Notes under the pieces: model-generated
Databases searched by the model: none
The model's input: only the letters and a program-made list of their open reading frames with translations
Told to the model about the DNA's origin: nothing
Assembly (NCBI GenBank): GCA_022826825.1
Contig: JAJDUD010000044.1
Coordinates: forward strand, 1-64,000
Direction: 5' to 3'
Source of the DNA: Acidobacteriota bacterium
GTDB taxonomy: Bacteria > Acidobacteriota > Vicinamibacteria > Marinacidobacterales > Marinacidobacteraceae
Length of the DNA: 64,000 nucleotides
Made by a program: the position numbers and the translations under genes
In this document: positions 33,762-41,502 of the stretch, one piece after another
Position numbering within the stretch: position 1 is the stretch's first letter
Layout: each line of letters starts with the position of its first letter

Positions 33762-33826
33762 TCTTGCCCCTCGACCCCGCCTTTCCGAACCGACGGTCCC
33801 GGCTCTCTTCGGGCACCGGCGCGGCG

Positions 33827-33942
33827 GCTGGCTCAGCTGCTAAGGCAGCTAGGCCAGCATACACAGTGTCAAACACTGTGGACTGGCCCACCTGCTACGG
33901 CAGGAGAGCCAGCAGACCCAATGTGCGTACATTGGCGCTGGC
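33827..33942 (+). other. Array of four stem-loops separated by inverted GCTGGC motifs
   Basis: In order: GCTGGC; AGCTGC-TAAG-GCAGCT; GCCAGC; CACAGTGT-CAA-ACACTGTG; CTGGC; CCTGC-TACG-GCAGG; GCCAGC; CCAATGT-GCGT-ACATTGG; GCTGGC. Each inner hairpin is perfect. The outer motifs can pair around hairpins 1, 3 and 4, or alternatively around hairpin 2. It lies 66 bases after the integrase stop. It may be a folded recombination site, a structured RNA or a terminator complex. Confidence 0.8.
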
Positions 33943-34067
33943 GAGGGGAGGCTGCGCCCCCCCTTCGAACCCCCGGCCTCTCGCGCCGCTGCCGGAGCAC
34001 CGGACGACCGGGGGCGCAGCCCCCGGACCCCCACGCCCGTGCGCGCACGGCGCAGCGGCGCACCGCT

Positions 34068-34334
34068 GTGGTCAATGCTGACCTCACCCCGGCGGAGCAG
34101 GTCGCCTTCGACCAGGCCGCGGAGGCCCTCCGGCTCCCCAGTGCCGGGGAGCGGGCCTCAGAGGCCGCGAGCGGCCTCCGCGAGCTGTCGCCCGGCCTCC
34201 CGGCGCCCATCGAGGACCGCGCCGCCTACGGAGCCGCCGCCGCCCGCCTGGACCCGCCGCAGGCGGGCCGGACGCCTTCCCGCAGGGATTGGTCGCGCCG
34301 CAGGCGCGGGCTGGGAGCGACCTCCGAGCCGTAG
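34068..34334 (+). CDS. Doubtful small ORF in the integrative element
   Basis: 88 residues from a GTG: VNADLTPAEQVAFDQAAEALRLPS, then a low-complexity Arg/Ala/Pro-rich tail. The first 25 residues look like a helix pair, but the DNA is also dense in perfect hairpins (for example GAGGCCGC/GCGGCCTC and GCCCGCCTG/CAGGCGGGC). No ribosome-binding site was seen. It may be noncoding. Confidence 0.25.
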   Translation: MVNADLTPAEQVAFDQAAEALRLPSAGERASEAASGLRELSPGLPAPIEDRAAYGAAAARLDPPQAGRTPSRRDWSRRRRGLGATSEP

Positions 34335-34403
34335 CGGAAGTGCTAGCACGACCGTGCGTCTCGGGACCGTAGATCCGTGGATCGGAGGGGGGTCGCTCCC
34401 AGC
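34310..34403. repeat. 13-bp perfect inverted repeat with nested hairpin
   Basis: GCTGGGAGCGACC (34310-34322) pairs with GGTCGCTCCCAGC (34391-34403). Inside are GATCC-GT-GGATC and further complementarity (tccg/cgga) next to the arms. It lies within the noncoding half of the integrative element. Confidence 0.7.
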
Positions 34404-34500
34404 CCCGCTCTACGCCCCAAAGGCGGAGAGCGGATTCGCCGGCAGGCGACCAACCGCAACGGCGCCAACGGCTCCCGTGAACCACGTTGGCGACCGCGGG

Positions 34501-34542
34501 GTAGCGGAAGTCGTAGCGGAAGGGGGGGTTGACTTCCGCTAC
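34501..34542. repeat. 12-bp inverted repeat with internal direct copy
   Basis: GTAGCGGAAGTC (34501-34512) is followed at once by a second GTAGCGGAAG, and the inverse GACTTCCGCTAC lies at 34531-34542. gtagcggaagt also occurs at 34331. From 34543 to 34954 I see no gene. Confidence 0.65.
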
Positions 34543-34950
34543 TCCAACCGTGGCCCCGAAGATGGCCCCGCGGCCGTGCGTTCCTCGCGGGAATCGGGCC
34601 GGTGTCGCGCTTGGCCCGGAACTCCCGGCGGCACGGCGATCCTGGTCGGCGGCGCTCCGCTTTCCGGTCCGCTGACGGGCGGTGATCGTCGAGGAAGGCC
34701 AGCTCGTCCCGATGGCGGCGCGCCAGGCAGCGGTCCAAAGGTGCTGTCCGTTCCCGGCGCTGCTCTCCCCGGTCCGGCTCAAGGTGCCGTACACTGCCGC
34801 CCACGTCGCTCGAAGGCGAGCCGGATTCCTGCCGTTTCCCGATCAGACTCGGGGCTGCCGGCCGGTTCAGGATGTGCCGCCCCAAGTGCCATCCGTTTTC
34901 GGGAGACTCGTATAACTGATCGCTATAACAACGACTTACGAGGAATGTGT

Positions 34951-34983
34951 GGCTGCGCTCCGCGCCGCGCACGTCGTAACCCC
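34951..34983 (+). repeat. Right half of the interrupted hairpin repeat module
   Basis: gcgctccgcgccgcgcacgt followed by cgtaacccc equals the right half of the module at 116-185. It joins the left half at 32376-32422 across the integrative element. Confidence 0.7.
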
Positions 34984-35003
34984 GCCCGCCCCCGGGCGGC
35001 TCC

Positions 35004-36458
35004 TCACTCCCCGTCCGACAGTTCCGCCTCCAGTTCGTCCAGCGCCACCGGCCAGCGCGGATGCCGCGCGGCCCTGATTTCCGCGAGCGGTCCCGCCACC
35101 ACGGTCGTGAAACCGGCCGGATCCAGGTACTCCAGCGCCACCCGCTTGACGTCCCCGGCCGTCACGGCCCGGACGGCCTCGGGCCAGCTCATCAGCCGGT
35201 CGGCGCCTCCGTGGCGCACCCCCTCGATGGCGAAGGTCCGGCTCGCATCGGCCGCGAGCTCGAGCGACCGTTGCCACACCGCCCCGAGCAGCCAGCCCTG
35301 CGCTCGGGTGACCTCCGCGGCGGTCACCGGCGCATCCGGATCGTGCATGCGCGCGATCTCCTCCAGGCTGTAGCGGACGAGGGGGCCCACCGCCTCCGGA
35401 CGCCCGCCCGTGCGCACGAGGAGCAGGCCGGTTCCGGACGCCGTCTCCGGAACCTCGAAGTCGTCCCGGTTGGCGAGGCCGCGCTTCTCGCGCGCGGCGA
35501 TGTTCAGGCGCTCGGCGAGGATGAACCTGAGGGCGGCCAGGGGGGCCCGGTCCGATTCGGGAACGGCGCCGACTGGCCGGCCGATGGCGATCCAGCCCTC
35601 GAGGCTCGGGACGTCCACGGTATGGAAGCGGCTCGATGGCTCGCCGGGCCCGACCACGGCGGCCTCCGGCGCCGGCTCCCCACTCGGCGTCCAGCCACGG
35701 GTCGCCGACTCCAGCGCCTCTTCCACCGCAGCGCGGGAAACCGCGCCTCCGATCCCGAACACCACGCGGTCCGCCGCGAGGCTCCGGGCCGCCAGCGCCC
35801 GTACCGCGGCCGGGGAAACCGAGGTCCCGGACGCCGGCGGCGCAAGGGGATATCCGTGAACGAACCGCTCCAGTTCGACCTTGGGGCGATAGCCGGCGCC
35901 GACGATCCCCGCCATCGGCATGTCGTAGCCGGCGCCTGTCCGGTATCCCCGGATCGCGGCGGCGTCGAGGTCGGGATTCCGGACGAGTTCCACGAGCAGT
36001 CCCAGTGCCGCCCGCCAGTCCTCCGGAAGCACGTTCAGGGACAGGTGGGTGGCGTCGAGGGTCTCGACGGCGCTCAGCGAGGTTCCGAGTTCGGCGAGGC
36101 GGAGCGAAAGCGGCTCGCCCGCCCCCGCGGCGCCGCGGGTCGTCAGGAGGTGGGTCAGCAGCGCCGATGCCCCGGCCTCGCCGTCGGCTTCGTGGAGCCG
36201 GCCGAGGGGCAGCGCCGCCGTGATCCGCACCAGCGGGTCCGCTTCCGCGGGGACGATGTAGGCCCGGACGCCGCTCGACGCCTCGAAGAGGGCCTCGGCG
36301 GGGTCGGGCGGGGTGAACGTCGAGGGCCCGCCGGCGAGCTCGCTCGGGGGCGGCCAGTCGTGCTCGAAGATGGGGCGGGAGCGGCCGGGGAGGGTGTTGT
36401 CGGTGTCGCAGGCGGCCAGGGTGAGGGTGGCGGAGGCCAGAACCGTAAGGACGAACAG
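35004..36458 (-). CDS. M16 peptidase-like lipoprotein, non-catalytic partner
   Basis: About 484 residues. A short hydrophobic leader (FVLTVLASATLTLAAC) ends in a lipobox-like LAAC. Two M16 halves follow (VRITAALPLGRLHEADGEAGASALLTHLL; FVHGYPLAPPASGTSVSPAAVRALAARSL). The HxxEH zinc motif is absent, so it should be the inactive subunit for the M16 gene next door. The start is unclear: no ATG, GTG or TTG precedes the leader in frame, only CTG at 36458, and the DNA upstream is hairpin repeats that stay open in this frame. The true start may have been lost to a repeat insertion. Confidence 0.75.
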   Translation of the reverse strand: MFVLTVLASATLTLAACDTDNTLPGRSRPIFEHDWPPPSELAGGPSTFTPPDPAEALFEASSGVRAYIVPAEADPLVRITAALPLGRLHEADGEAGASALLTHLLTTRGAAGAGEPLSLRLAELGTSLSAVETLDATHLSLNVLPEDWRAALGLLVELVRNPDLDAAAIRGYRTGAGYDMPMAGIVGAGYRPKVELERFVHGYPLAPPASGTSVSPAAVRALAARSLAADRVVFGIGGAVSRAAVEEALESATRGWTPSGEPAPEAAVVGPGEPSSRFHTVDVPSLEGWIAIGRPVGAVPESDRAPLAALRFILAERLNIAAREKRGLANRDDFEVPETASGTGLLLVRTGGRPEAVGPLVRYSLEEIARMHDPDAPVTAAEVTRAQGWLLGAVWQRSLELAADASRTFAIEGVRHGGADRLMSWPEAVRAVTAGDVKRVALEYLDPAGFTTVVAGPLAEIRAARHPRWPVALDELEAELSDGE

Positions 36459-36469
36459 CGATGCGCCGT

Positions 36470-36772
36470 GCGCTGGCCTGCGGCCACCGCGTGCCGGCCG
36501 GAGGCCGGCGTTCCAAGCCGTTTCTGCCGTCCTGGAATGGCGGTGTGCGGGTTTCGCGGCCCTCTCGGGCGGCGATGCCGGCCGGAGGCCGGCGCTCCGA
36601 GACGGAAGCGCCGTGCGGCGGAGTGGCGCGGCGTCGTCGCGGACCTGCGGTCCGCGTGCCGACCGGAGGCCGGCGTTCCCAGCCGTTTCTGCCGTCCTGG
36701 CCTCTCGGCGAAGCGCGCCTGCGCAGCCCGTTCGGACCGCGGTGCCGGTCTGAAGACCGGCGCTCCCAACTC
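36470..36772 (-). repeat. Cluster of four hairpin repeat modules
   Basis: Modules lie at about 36474-36531, 36552-36604, 36634-36700 and 36738-36767. Their stems differ (CCGGCCGGAGGCCGG, CCGGCCGGAGGCCGG, CCGACCGGAGGCCGG, CCGGTCTGAAGACCGG) but flanks such as gcgttccaagccgtttctgc and the variant gcgctcc are shared. They lie between the two M16 genes and touch the 5' end of the lipoprotein gene. Confidence 0.8.
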
Positions 36773-38374
36773 TCACCGCTCCGCCCCCCGGAGCCTTGAC
36801 CACGCGAAGTCGAGCCAGCTCGGGCCGCTTCCCTCGGGCGGCTCGGCCCGGGCCGTCGCGATCACCCGGTTGGAGGGCACGAAGTAGGCCGCCGCGACCC
36901 GCTGCACGTCCGCCGGCGTTGCGGCGTCCCGCGCCTCGACGAGTTCGGGCAGCACGCTCCAGTGGTTCATGGTGTGGTGATGGCCGATCAGGAAGGCGAG
37001 TTCCTGGGTGTTTTCGAGGAGCTCCGCCCACTCGACGCGGAGGCGCTTCCTGGCCCGCGCGAAGGCGCCGGCGTCGATCCGCCCCTCCCGGAGATCGGCG
37101 ACCGCATCCAGCAGCGCGCTCTCGAGCGCCGCGAGGTCACCGTCGCTTCCCGCGTGCGCCACCAGGTTGAACGCCCCGGGAGACCCGAAGCGGTAGGTGT
37201 GGATGACCCGGAAGTCGGCCGCGACCGAGGCGGAAACCCTCCGCTCCGCCAGCGCTTGCCCGGCCATCCCGTGCGGCCCGCCCAGCAGCGCGGCGATGAG
37301 GTCGAACACGGGCCGGTCGGGGTGGCCCATGCCCGGGACGCGGTAGCGGAGGTGGACCTGCGGCGAGAGCGGCTCCGTCCAGTCGAGCCGGATGGATCCG
37401 CCGGGCACCGGCTCGGCCTCGACATCGAGATCGAGGGGGGGCTCGGGTCCGCGGGGCAGCACTCCGAAGTAGCGCTCTGCCAACGGCGCCACTGCCTCCA
37501 TGGTCGCGTCGCCCACCAGCACGAGCGTCGCGTTGTTGGGGACGAAGTAGTCGTCGTAGATGCGGTACGTCGCCTCCCGGGTGAAGTTCCCGAAGTCGCG
37601 GATGTGCCCGCCGTCGGGGACGAAGACCGGGTGGATCTGGGCGGTGACGCCGTCGATGGACTCGTTGAAGCGGGTCTGCGGCCGGCTCTTGCCCCCGAGG
37701 ATCTGTTCCACCACGGTGAAGCGCTGCGACTCCCAGCCCCGCTGGACCGCGTTCACCAGGCGGTCCGCCTCGAGCCGGAAGAAGAGTTCGAGGTGCTCGG
37801 GCGGGAGCGCCATGTTCATCTCCATGTAGTCCTGCTCGGTGCTGGCCGGCACCGGGTCGGTGTGCCGCACGTACCCGCCGCTCTGCATGTACCACTTGTA
37901 GGAAGTCCAGAAGTCGCGGTACCCGTCGTCCCGGTCCTCGAGTTCGTAGAGCCGCTGCCGGAGCGCCTCGATCTCGGCCGTCATCGGCCAGTCGAGTTCG
38001 TCGTAGAAGACGGCCCGTTCCCGGAGCCGGTTGCGCTCCCGGTTGCGGAGCGCGATGAGTTCCTGCTCGGTGTCGTGGATCTCCCGCAGAATGGGCAGTT
38101 CGGCGGCCAGGTCGCGGGTGCCGACCGTGGTGGTTCCCTGGTGGATGACGTGCTCGAGGAAGTGGACGATGCCGTGCTGCCCCACCGGCTCGATCATGGA
38201 GCCCACGCGAACCCACAGGTTGGCGGCCACCCGCGGCCGGCGGTGGTCCTCGGCGAGCAGGATCGTGAAGCCGTTGTCGAGGACGTGCTCCTGGATCTGG
38301 ACCGGGCTTGCGGGCTGAGCCGCGACGGACGACGCCAGAACGGCCACCGCGCCGACAAAGAAGAGGCTTCTCAA
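36773..38374 (-). CDS. M16-family zinc metallopeptidase, exported
   Basis: 533 residues from a TTG that overlaps the M28 stop codon (TTGA). The signal peptide is MRSLFFVGAVAVLASSVAAQ. The inverted zinc motif HFLEH is at 71-75 in a GSMIEPVGQHGIVHFLEHVIHQGT context. The second M16 half includes FVPNNATLVLVGD. Such peptidases cleave peptides in the periplasm and often act with an inactive M16 partner, here the 35.0-kb gene. A truncated copy lies at 4.8 kb. Co-transcribed with the M28 peptidase gene. Confidence 0.9.
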   Translation of the reverse strand: MRSLFFVGAVAVLASSVAAQPASPVQIQEHVLDNGFTILLAEDHRRPRVAANLWVRVGSMIEPVGQHGIVHFLEHVIHQGTTTVGTRDLAAELPILREIHDTEQELIALRNRERNRLRERAVFYDELDWPMTAEIEALRQRLYELEDRDDGYRDFWTSYKWYMQSGGYVRHTDPVPASTEQDYMEMNMALPPEHLELFFRLEADRLVNAVQRGWESQRFTVVEQILGGKSRPQTRFNESIDGVTAQIHPVFVPDGGHIRDFGNFTREATYRIYDDYFVPNNATLVLVGDATMEAVAPLAERYFGVLPRGPEPPLDLDVEAEPVPGGSIRLDWTEPLSPQVHLRYRVPGMGHPDRPVFDLIAALLGGPHGMAGQALAERRVSASVAADFRVIHTYRFGSPGAFNLVAHAGSDGDLAALESALLDAVADLREGRIDAGAFARARKRLRVEWAELLENTQELAFLIGHHHTMNHWSVLPELVEARDAATPADVQRVAAAYFVPSNRVIATARAEPPEGSGPSWLDFAWSRLRGAER

Positions 38375-39978
38375 CGACGCTCTTCCTCCGAGCTCCGCTC
38401 CGGCGGGCGGCACACCGGCCACGCTTCGCCCTCCGGCATCGCGCGCTGGTCCCGGGGCATCGGCTCCGCATCCTCGGACGCCAGGTAGGCGAACAGCGCC
38501 GTCATCAGCGCGTCGTCGCGCAGGTCCTCGAAGACGATCTTGTCGAAGCTGTCCCGGTTGGTGTGCCAGGTGTAGATGCTCGTGTCCCAGCGGTTCGTGC
38601 CCATGGGGAGGTGCTCGCCGCGGCCGTGCCCCACGTGGAAGCTGAACGCGGGCACCCCGGCGCACAGGAAGGACGCGTGGTCCGTCCCGCCGGCTTCCGG
38701 CATTCCGGGAATCTCGAGGGTGACGAGATCCGACAGCTCGCTCGGGATCTTCGCGAGCCACTCGCCGAAGCGCCCGGCGGCGCCGGCGAACCCCTGCATG
38801 GGGAGGAAGGTGACCGGCCCGGTCCCGTGATCGATGTTGAACACGGTGTGGGTGGCTTCGAGAATCTCGGGGTGGTCCTCGACGAAGGCGCGGGACCCGT
38901 TGAGGCCCTGCTCCTCCCCGTTCCAGAGCGCGCCGAGGATGGTGCGGCGGGGGTTCGGGACCGCCGCCTTCAGGATGCGCATCGCCTCCATGATGGCGAC
39001 CGCGCCGGTGCCGTTGTCGAGCGCCCCGGACGAACCGTCCCAGGAGTCGTAGTGACCCCCGAGGATCACGAACTCCTCGGGTTCCGCGCTCCCCGGGATC
39101 TTCGCGAAGGCGGTGGAGACCGGCACCTCGCCGAGGAACTCCGCCTCCGCGTCCACCCGCAGCACCGGCTCCTGGCCGTTTTCGGCCAGGCGGAAGACGA
39201 GCCCGTAGGCCTCGCAGCTCAGGTCGAAGACCGGGGTCCGCTCCATGTTGGTCCCGAAGACCTTGATGACGCCCCAGCCCTCGGACCACTCCGAGCGGAG
39301 GATCCCGGCGGCTCCCGCGGCGTCCAGGGCCTGCGGCAGATTGCGGCGCTCGACACCGGCGCTCTCGTAGCGGTCGCCCCAGTCCTCGATCAGGGCCTCC
39401 CGCTCCCCGGCCATGCGGGCGAGCGTCTCGGGCCGGGCGAACCACTCCAGGTTGTCCCGCGGGCGGCAGCTCGCCACCGGCGGCGACACCAGCACGAACT
39501 TGCCGCGCGCTTCCGGAAGCCACGCCGCGAACTCCTCGGGGGTGTCCGCGTCGGCGAGGATCACGACGCCCGCCTCGACCGGCCCGCCGGTGGCCGGGCT
39601 CCAGGCGGCCGCCATCCCCTCGAGCGTCCGCACCCGCGGCGAGACGAGATCGATGTGGCTGATCCCCCGCTCCCATCCCCGCCAGGTGCCGTACTGCTCC
39701 TGGTACGCCTCGATGCCCCACTCCTCGAACTTCTCGACCGCCCAGTCGTTGGCGGCGGCCATGCCCGGGGAGCCGGTCAGGCGCGGCCCGATCACGTCCA
39801 TCATCACCTGGCCAAGTTCCATGACCTGCGAGCGCTCGACGCCCTCTTCCCAGATCGCCCGGATCACGGGGTCGTCCGCGGGGAAGAACGGGCCGGCCGC
39901 CTCCTGCTCCTGGGCCCCGGCATGGCTGGAGAGGCAAACGAGCGAGGCGGCGGCAACCGCGCGAGCCGCAGATGTCAT
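38371..39978 (-). CDS. M28-family zinc aminopeptidase, exported
   Basis: 535 residues. AAGGAG precedes the ATG; the signal peptide is MTSAARAVAAASLVCLSSHAGA. A PA-like insert (residues 130-290) is followed by the M28 catalytic core: GGHYDSWDGSSGALDNGTGA near 345, WNGEEQGLNGS near 385 with the general-base Glu, and GGTDHASFLCAGVP near 455. Two zinc ions are expected. Likely a periplasmic or secreted aminopeptidase or carboxypeptidase. The first gene of a peptidase operon with the M16 genes, divergent from the TPR gene. Confidence 0.9.
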   Translation of the reverse strand: MTSAARAVAAASLVCLSSHAGAQEQEAAGPFFPADDPVIRAIWEEGVERSQVMELGQVMMDVIGPRLTGSPGMAAANDWAVEKFEEWGIEAYQEQYGTWRGWERGISHIDLVSPRVRTLEGMAAAWSPATGGPVEAGVVILADADTPEEFAAWLPEARGKFVLVSPPVASCRPRDNLEWFARPETLARMAGEREALIEDWGDRYESAGVERRNLPQALDAAGAAGILRSEWSEGWGVIKVFGTNMERTPVFDLSCEAYGLVFRLAENGQEPVLRVDAEAEFLGEVPVSTAFAKIPGSAEPEEFVILGGHYDSWDGSSGALDNGTGAVAIMEAMRILKAAVPNPRRTILGALWNGEEQGLNGSRAFVEDHPEILEATHTVFNIDHGTGPVTFLPMQGFAGAAGRFGEWLAKIPSELSDLVTLEIPGMPEAGGTDHASFLCAGVPAFSFHVGHGRGEHLPMGTNRWDTSIYTWHTNRDSFDKIVFEDLRDDALMTALFAYLASEDAEPMPRDQRAMPEGEAWPVCRPPERSSEEERR

Positions 39979-40070
39979 GGCGAACTCCTTGAGAGGGCCG
40001 GACCCGCCTGAGACGATCCGAGCCTCTCCCGCATCGTCGGAGAGTATTCTGTGGCGGGTCATCGAACAAA

Positions 40071-41372
40071 ATGTGTCGGGCGCGCCTTGGCAGCGTGGGT
40101 CGCGCGCTGAGGACGTGGGGGTTGGTGCTGGTTGCCGGGGCCGCCCTCGGCCCGCGGTCCTCAGCCGGGCAGCCGCTCCCCGAGGCGCGGCGGATGCTGG
40201 CCGCCGGGGAAGCCGCGCGGGCCGTCCCGCCACTCGTCGAGAGCTTCTCCGCCGATCCGGAGTCCCCCGAGGGACGGGAGGTCCTGTGGGCCCTGGCCCG
40301 CCGCGCCGCGCCCCATCCCGAGGTCGTCGAGGCCGTCTACCAACGCGCCGGCGAACTCGGGTCCGACGGCTGGATCGCGGCGGGCGTCCTGCTGCGGCGC
40401 GGCTTCCGACCGCTCGACGCGCTGGACGCCTTCGAGCGGGGCGCGAGGACGAGGCCGCCGGGAGACTCCCTGGCGGATGTCGAGGCCGGCTGGCTGCTCA
40501 TGGAGCTGCACGCCGACAAGCGCGCCCTCGCCCGGTTCGAACGCCACCCCACGGACCCGAGGGCAGCGTACGCGCGGGCCGTGATCCTGGCCCGGTCCAG
40601 CCGGTTCGACGAAGCCGCCGCGGTGACGGACGCGCTGCTGCGCCGGGACCCGCAGAACCCGGCGGCGCTCCTGCTCCGGGCCGAGCTCCTGGACAGTGGC
40701 GGCCGCGGGAGCGAGGCGCTCGAGATGCTGCGCGAGCTCGTGGATACCACCGGCCCCAGCGGACCGGCGGCGCTGCGGCTGGCCCGGATCCTGGTGAAGC
40801 TCGGGCGGTCCCCGGAGGCGCTCCCGATCCTCGAGGCGATCCTCGCGGCCGCCCCGGAGAACGCCCTGGCCCGGCTCGCGCTGGCCCGCGCCCACCAGGA
40901 CGGCGGACGGCGGCGGGAAGCCGAGGAAGCGTTCCGCCGGGCGCTGGCGGCGGATGGCGCCCTCAACGAGGCGCGCTTCCGCCTGGCCCAGTTGCTCACC
41001 CGGACCGGGAGGCAAGCGGAAGCGAGCCCGCTGTTCGCCGAGTTCGAGCGCCGGAACACGGTGGACGCCGAGTCCACGCGGCTGCTCGCCGCGGCCGAGC
41101 TGCGACCCGACGACTTCTCCGCGGTGGCCGCGTTCGTGAACCACGCGCTCTCGAACCGGGACTTCGGGCTGGCGCTGCGGGTCGCACAGCGGTTCCTGAT
41201 CGAGGTTCCCCGGGATCCGGAGCGTCATCTGCTGGTGGCCCGCGTCTTCCGCGAGGGCGGAAACCGCGGCGAAGCGGCACGGCTGCTCCGCCGGGCGCTC
41301 CTCCGGTTCGCCGGCGACGAGGAGGCCGAACGGCGGCTCGCGGCGGGGCTCGAGGCGATCGGCGCGCGGTAG
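40071..41372 (+). CDS. Exported TPR-repeat protein
   Basis: 433 residues. The N-terminal signal-like segment (ALRTWGLVLVAGAALGPRSSAG) is followed by continuous 34-residue helical repeats, for example PEALPILEAILAAAPENALARLALARAHQDGG and REAEEAFRRALAADGALNEARFRLAQLL. TPR proteins scaffold other proteins; the partner is unknown. It is transcribed divergently from the M28 gene across 92 bases and ends at a convergent gap holding a strong hairpin. Confidence 0.75.
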   Translation: MCRARLGSVGRALRTWGLVLVAGAALGPRSSAGQPLPEARRMLAAGEAARAVPPLVESFSADPESPEGREVLWALARRAAPHPEVVEAVYQRAGELGSDGWIAAGVLLRRGFRPLDALDAFERGARTRPPGDSLADVEAGWLLMELHADKRALARFERHPTDPRAAYARAVILARSSRFDEAAAVTDALLRRDPQNPAALLLRAELLDSGGRGSEALEMLRELVDTTGPSGPAALRLARILVKLGRSPEALPILEAILAAAPENALARLALARAHQDGGRRREAEEAFRRALAADGALNEARFRLAQLLTRTGRQAEASPLFAEFERRNTVDAESTRLLAAAELRPDDFSAVAAFVNHALSNRDFGLALRVAQRFLIEVPRDPERHLLVARVFREGGNRGEAARLLRRALLRFAGDEEAERRLAAGLEAIGAR

Positions 41373-41408
41373 GGAGGGACGCTCCCCGAAAAGGCGAGGC
41401 CCGCCGCT

Positions 41409-41466
41409 GGTGTCGCCCGCCACGCTGAGCGTGGCGGGCGATGCCGGTCCAAGACCGGCGCTCCCG
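41409..41466. terminator. Hairpin repeat module in a convergent gap
   Basis: CCCGCCACGC/GCGTGGCGGG around TGA is a 10-bp stem, followed by cgatgccggtccaagaccgg, then cgctccc with its own CCGGTC/GACCGG-type stem. It is a member of the interspersed family. It lies between the convergent TPR and TonB-receptor genes, where it could stop transcription from both sides, though no T-tract is seen. Confidence 0.55.
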
Positions 41467-41502
41467 GGCGGCGGGCCTTGAAGTTGCTTGAGCCGGGAAC
41501 TC

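Larger units (their letters stand above)
32414..34963 (+). mobile_element. Putative integrative element with P4-type integrase
   Basis: The 2.5-kb interval is bounded by direct repeats GCGCTCCGC (32414-32422 and 34955-34963). Joining them would restore an intact hairpin module like the one at 116-185. It holds a tyrosine integrase, then about 1.2 kb with no convincing gene but many stem-loops. Inside the ends, CAACGGCTTACGG (32490) and CAACGACTTACGAGG (34929) are also similar. Confidence 0.6.

Noticed and set aside
33827-33942. True integron attC array
   Set aside because: No GTTRRRY core sites and no IntI-type integrase; only the general idea of folded recombination sites is shared.
33950-33995. 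tRNA remnant suggested by a TTCGAA segment near the integrase
   Set aside because: The bases around TTCGAA cannot form a T arm (both sides are C-rich), and no acceptor or anticodon stem is visible.
33921-34067. Upstream extension of the small ORF at 34.07 kb
   Set aside because: It would run through the perfect hairpins and is Arg/Pro-rich without pattern.
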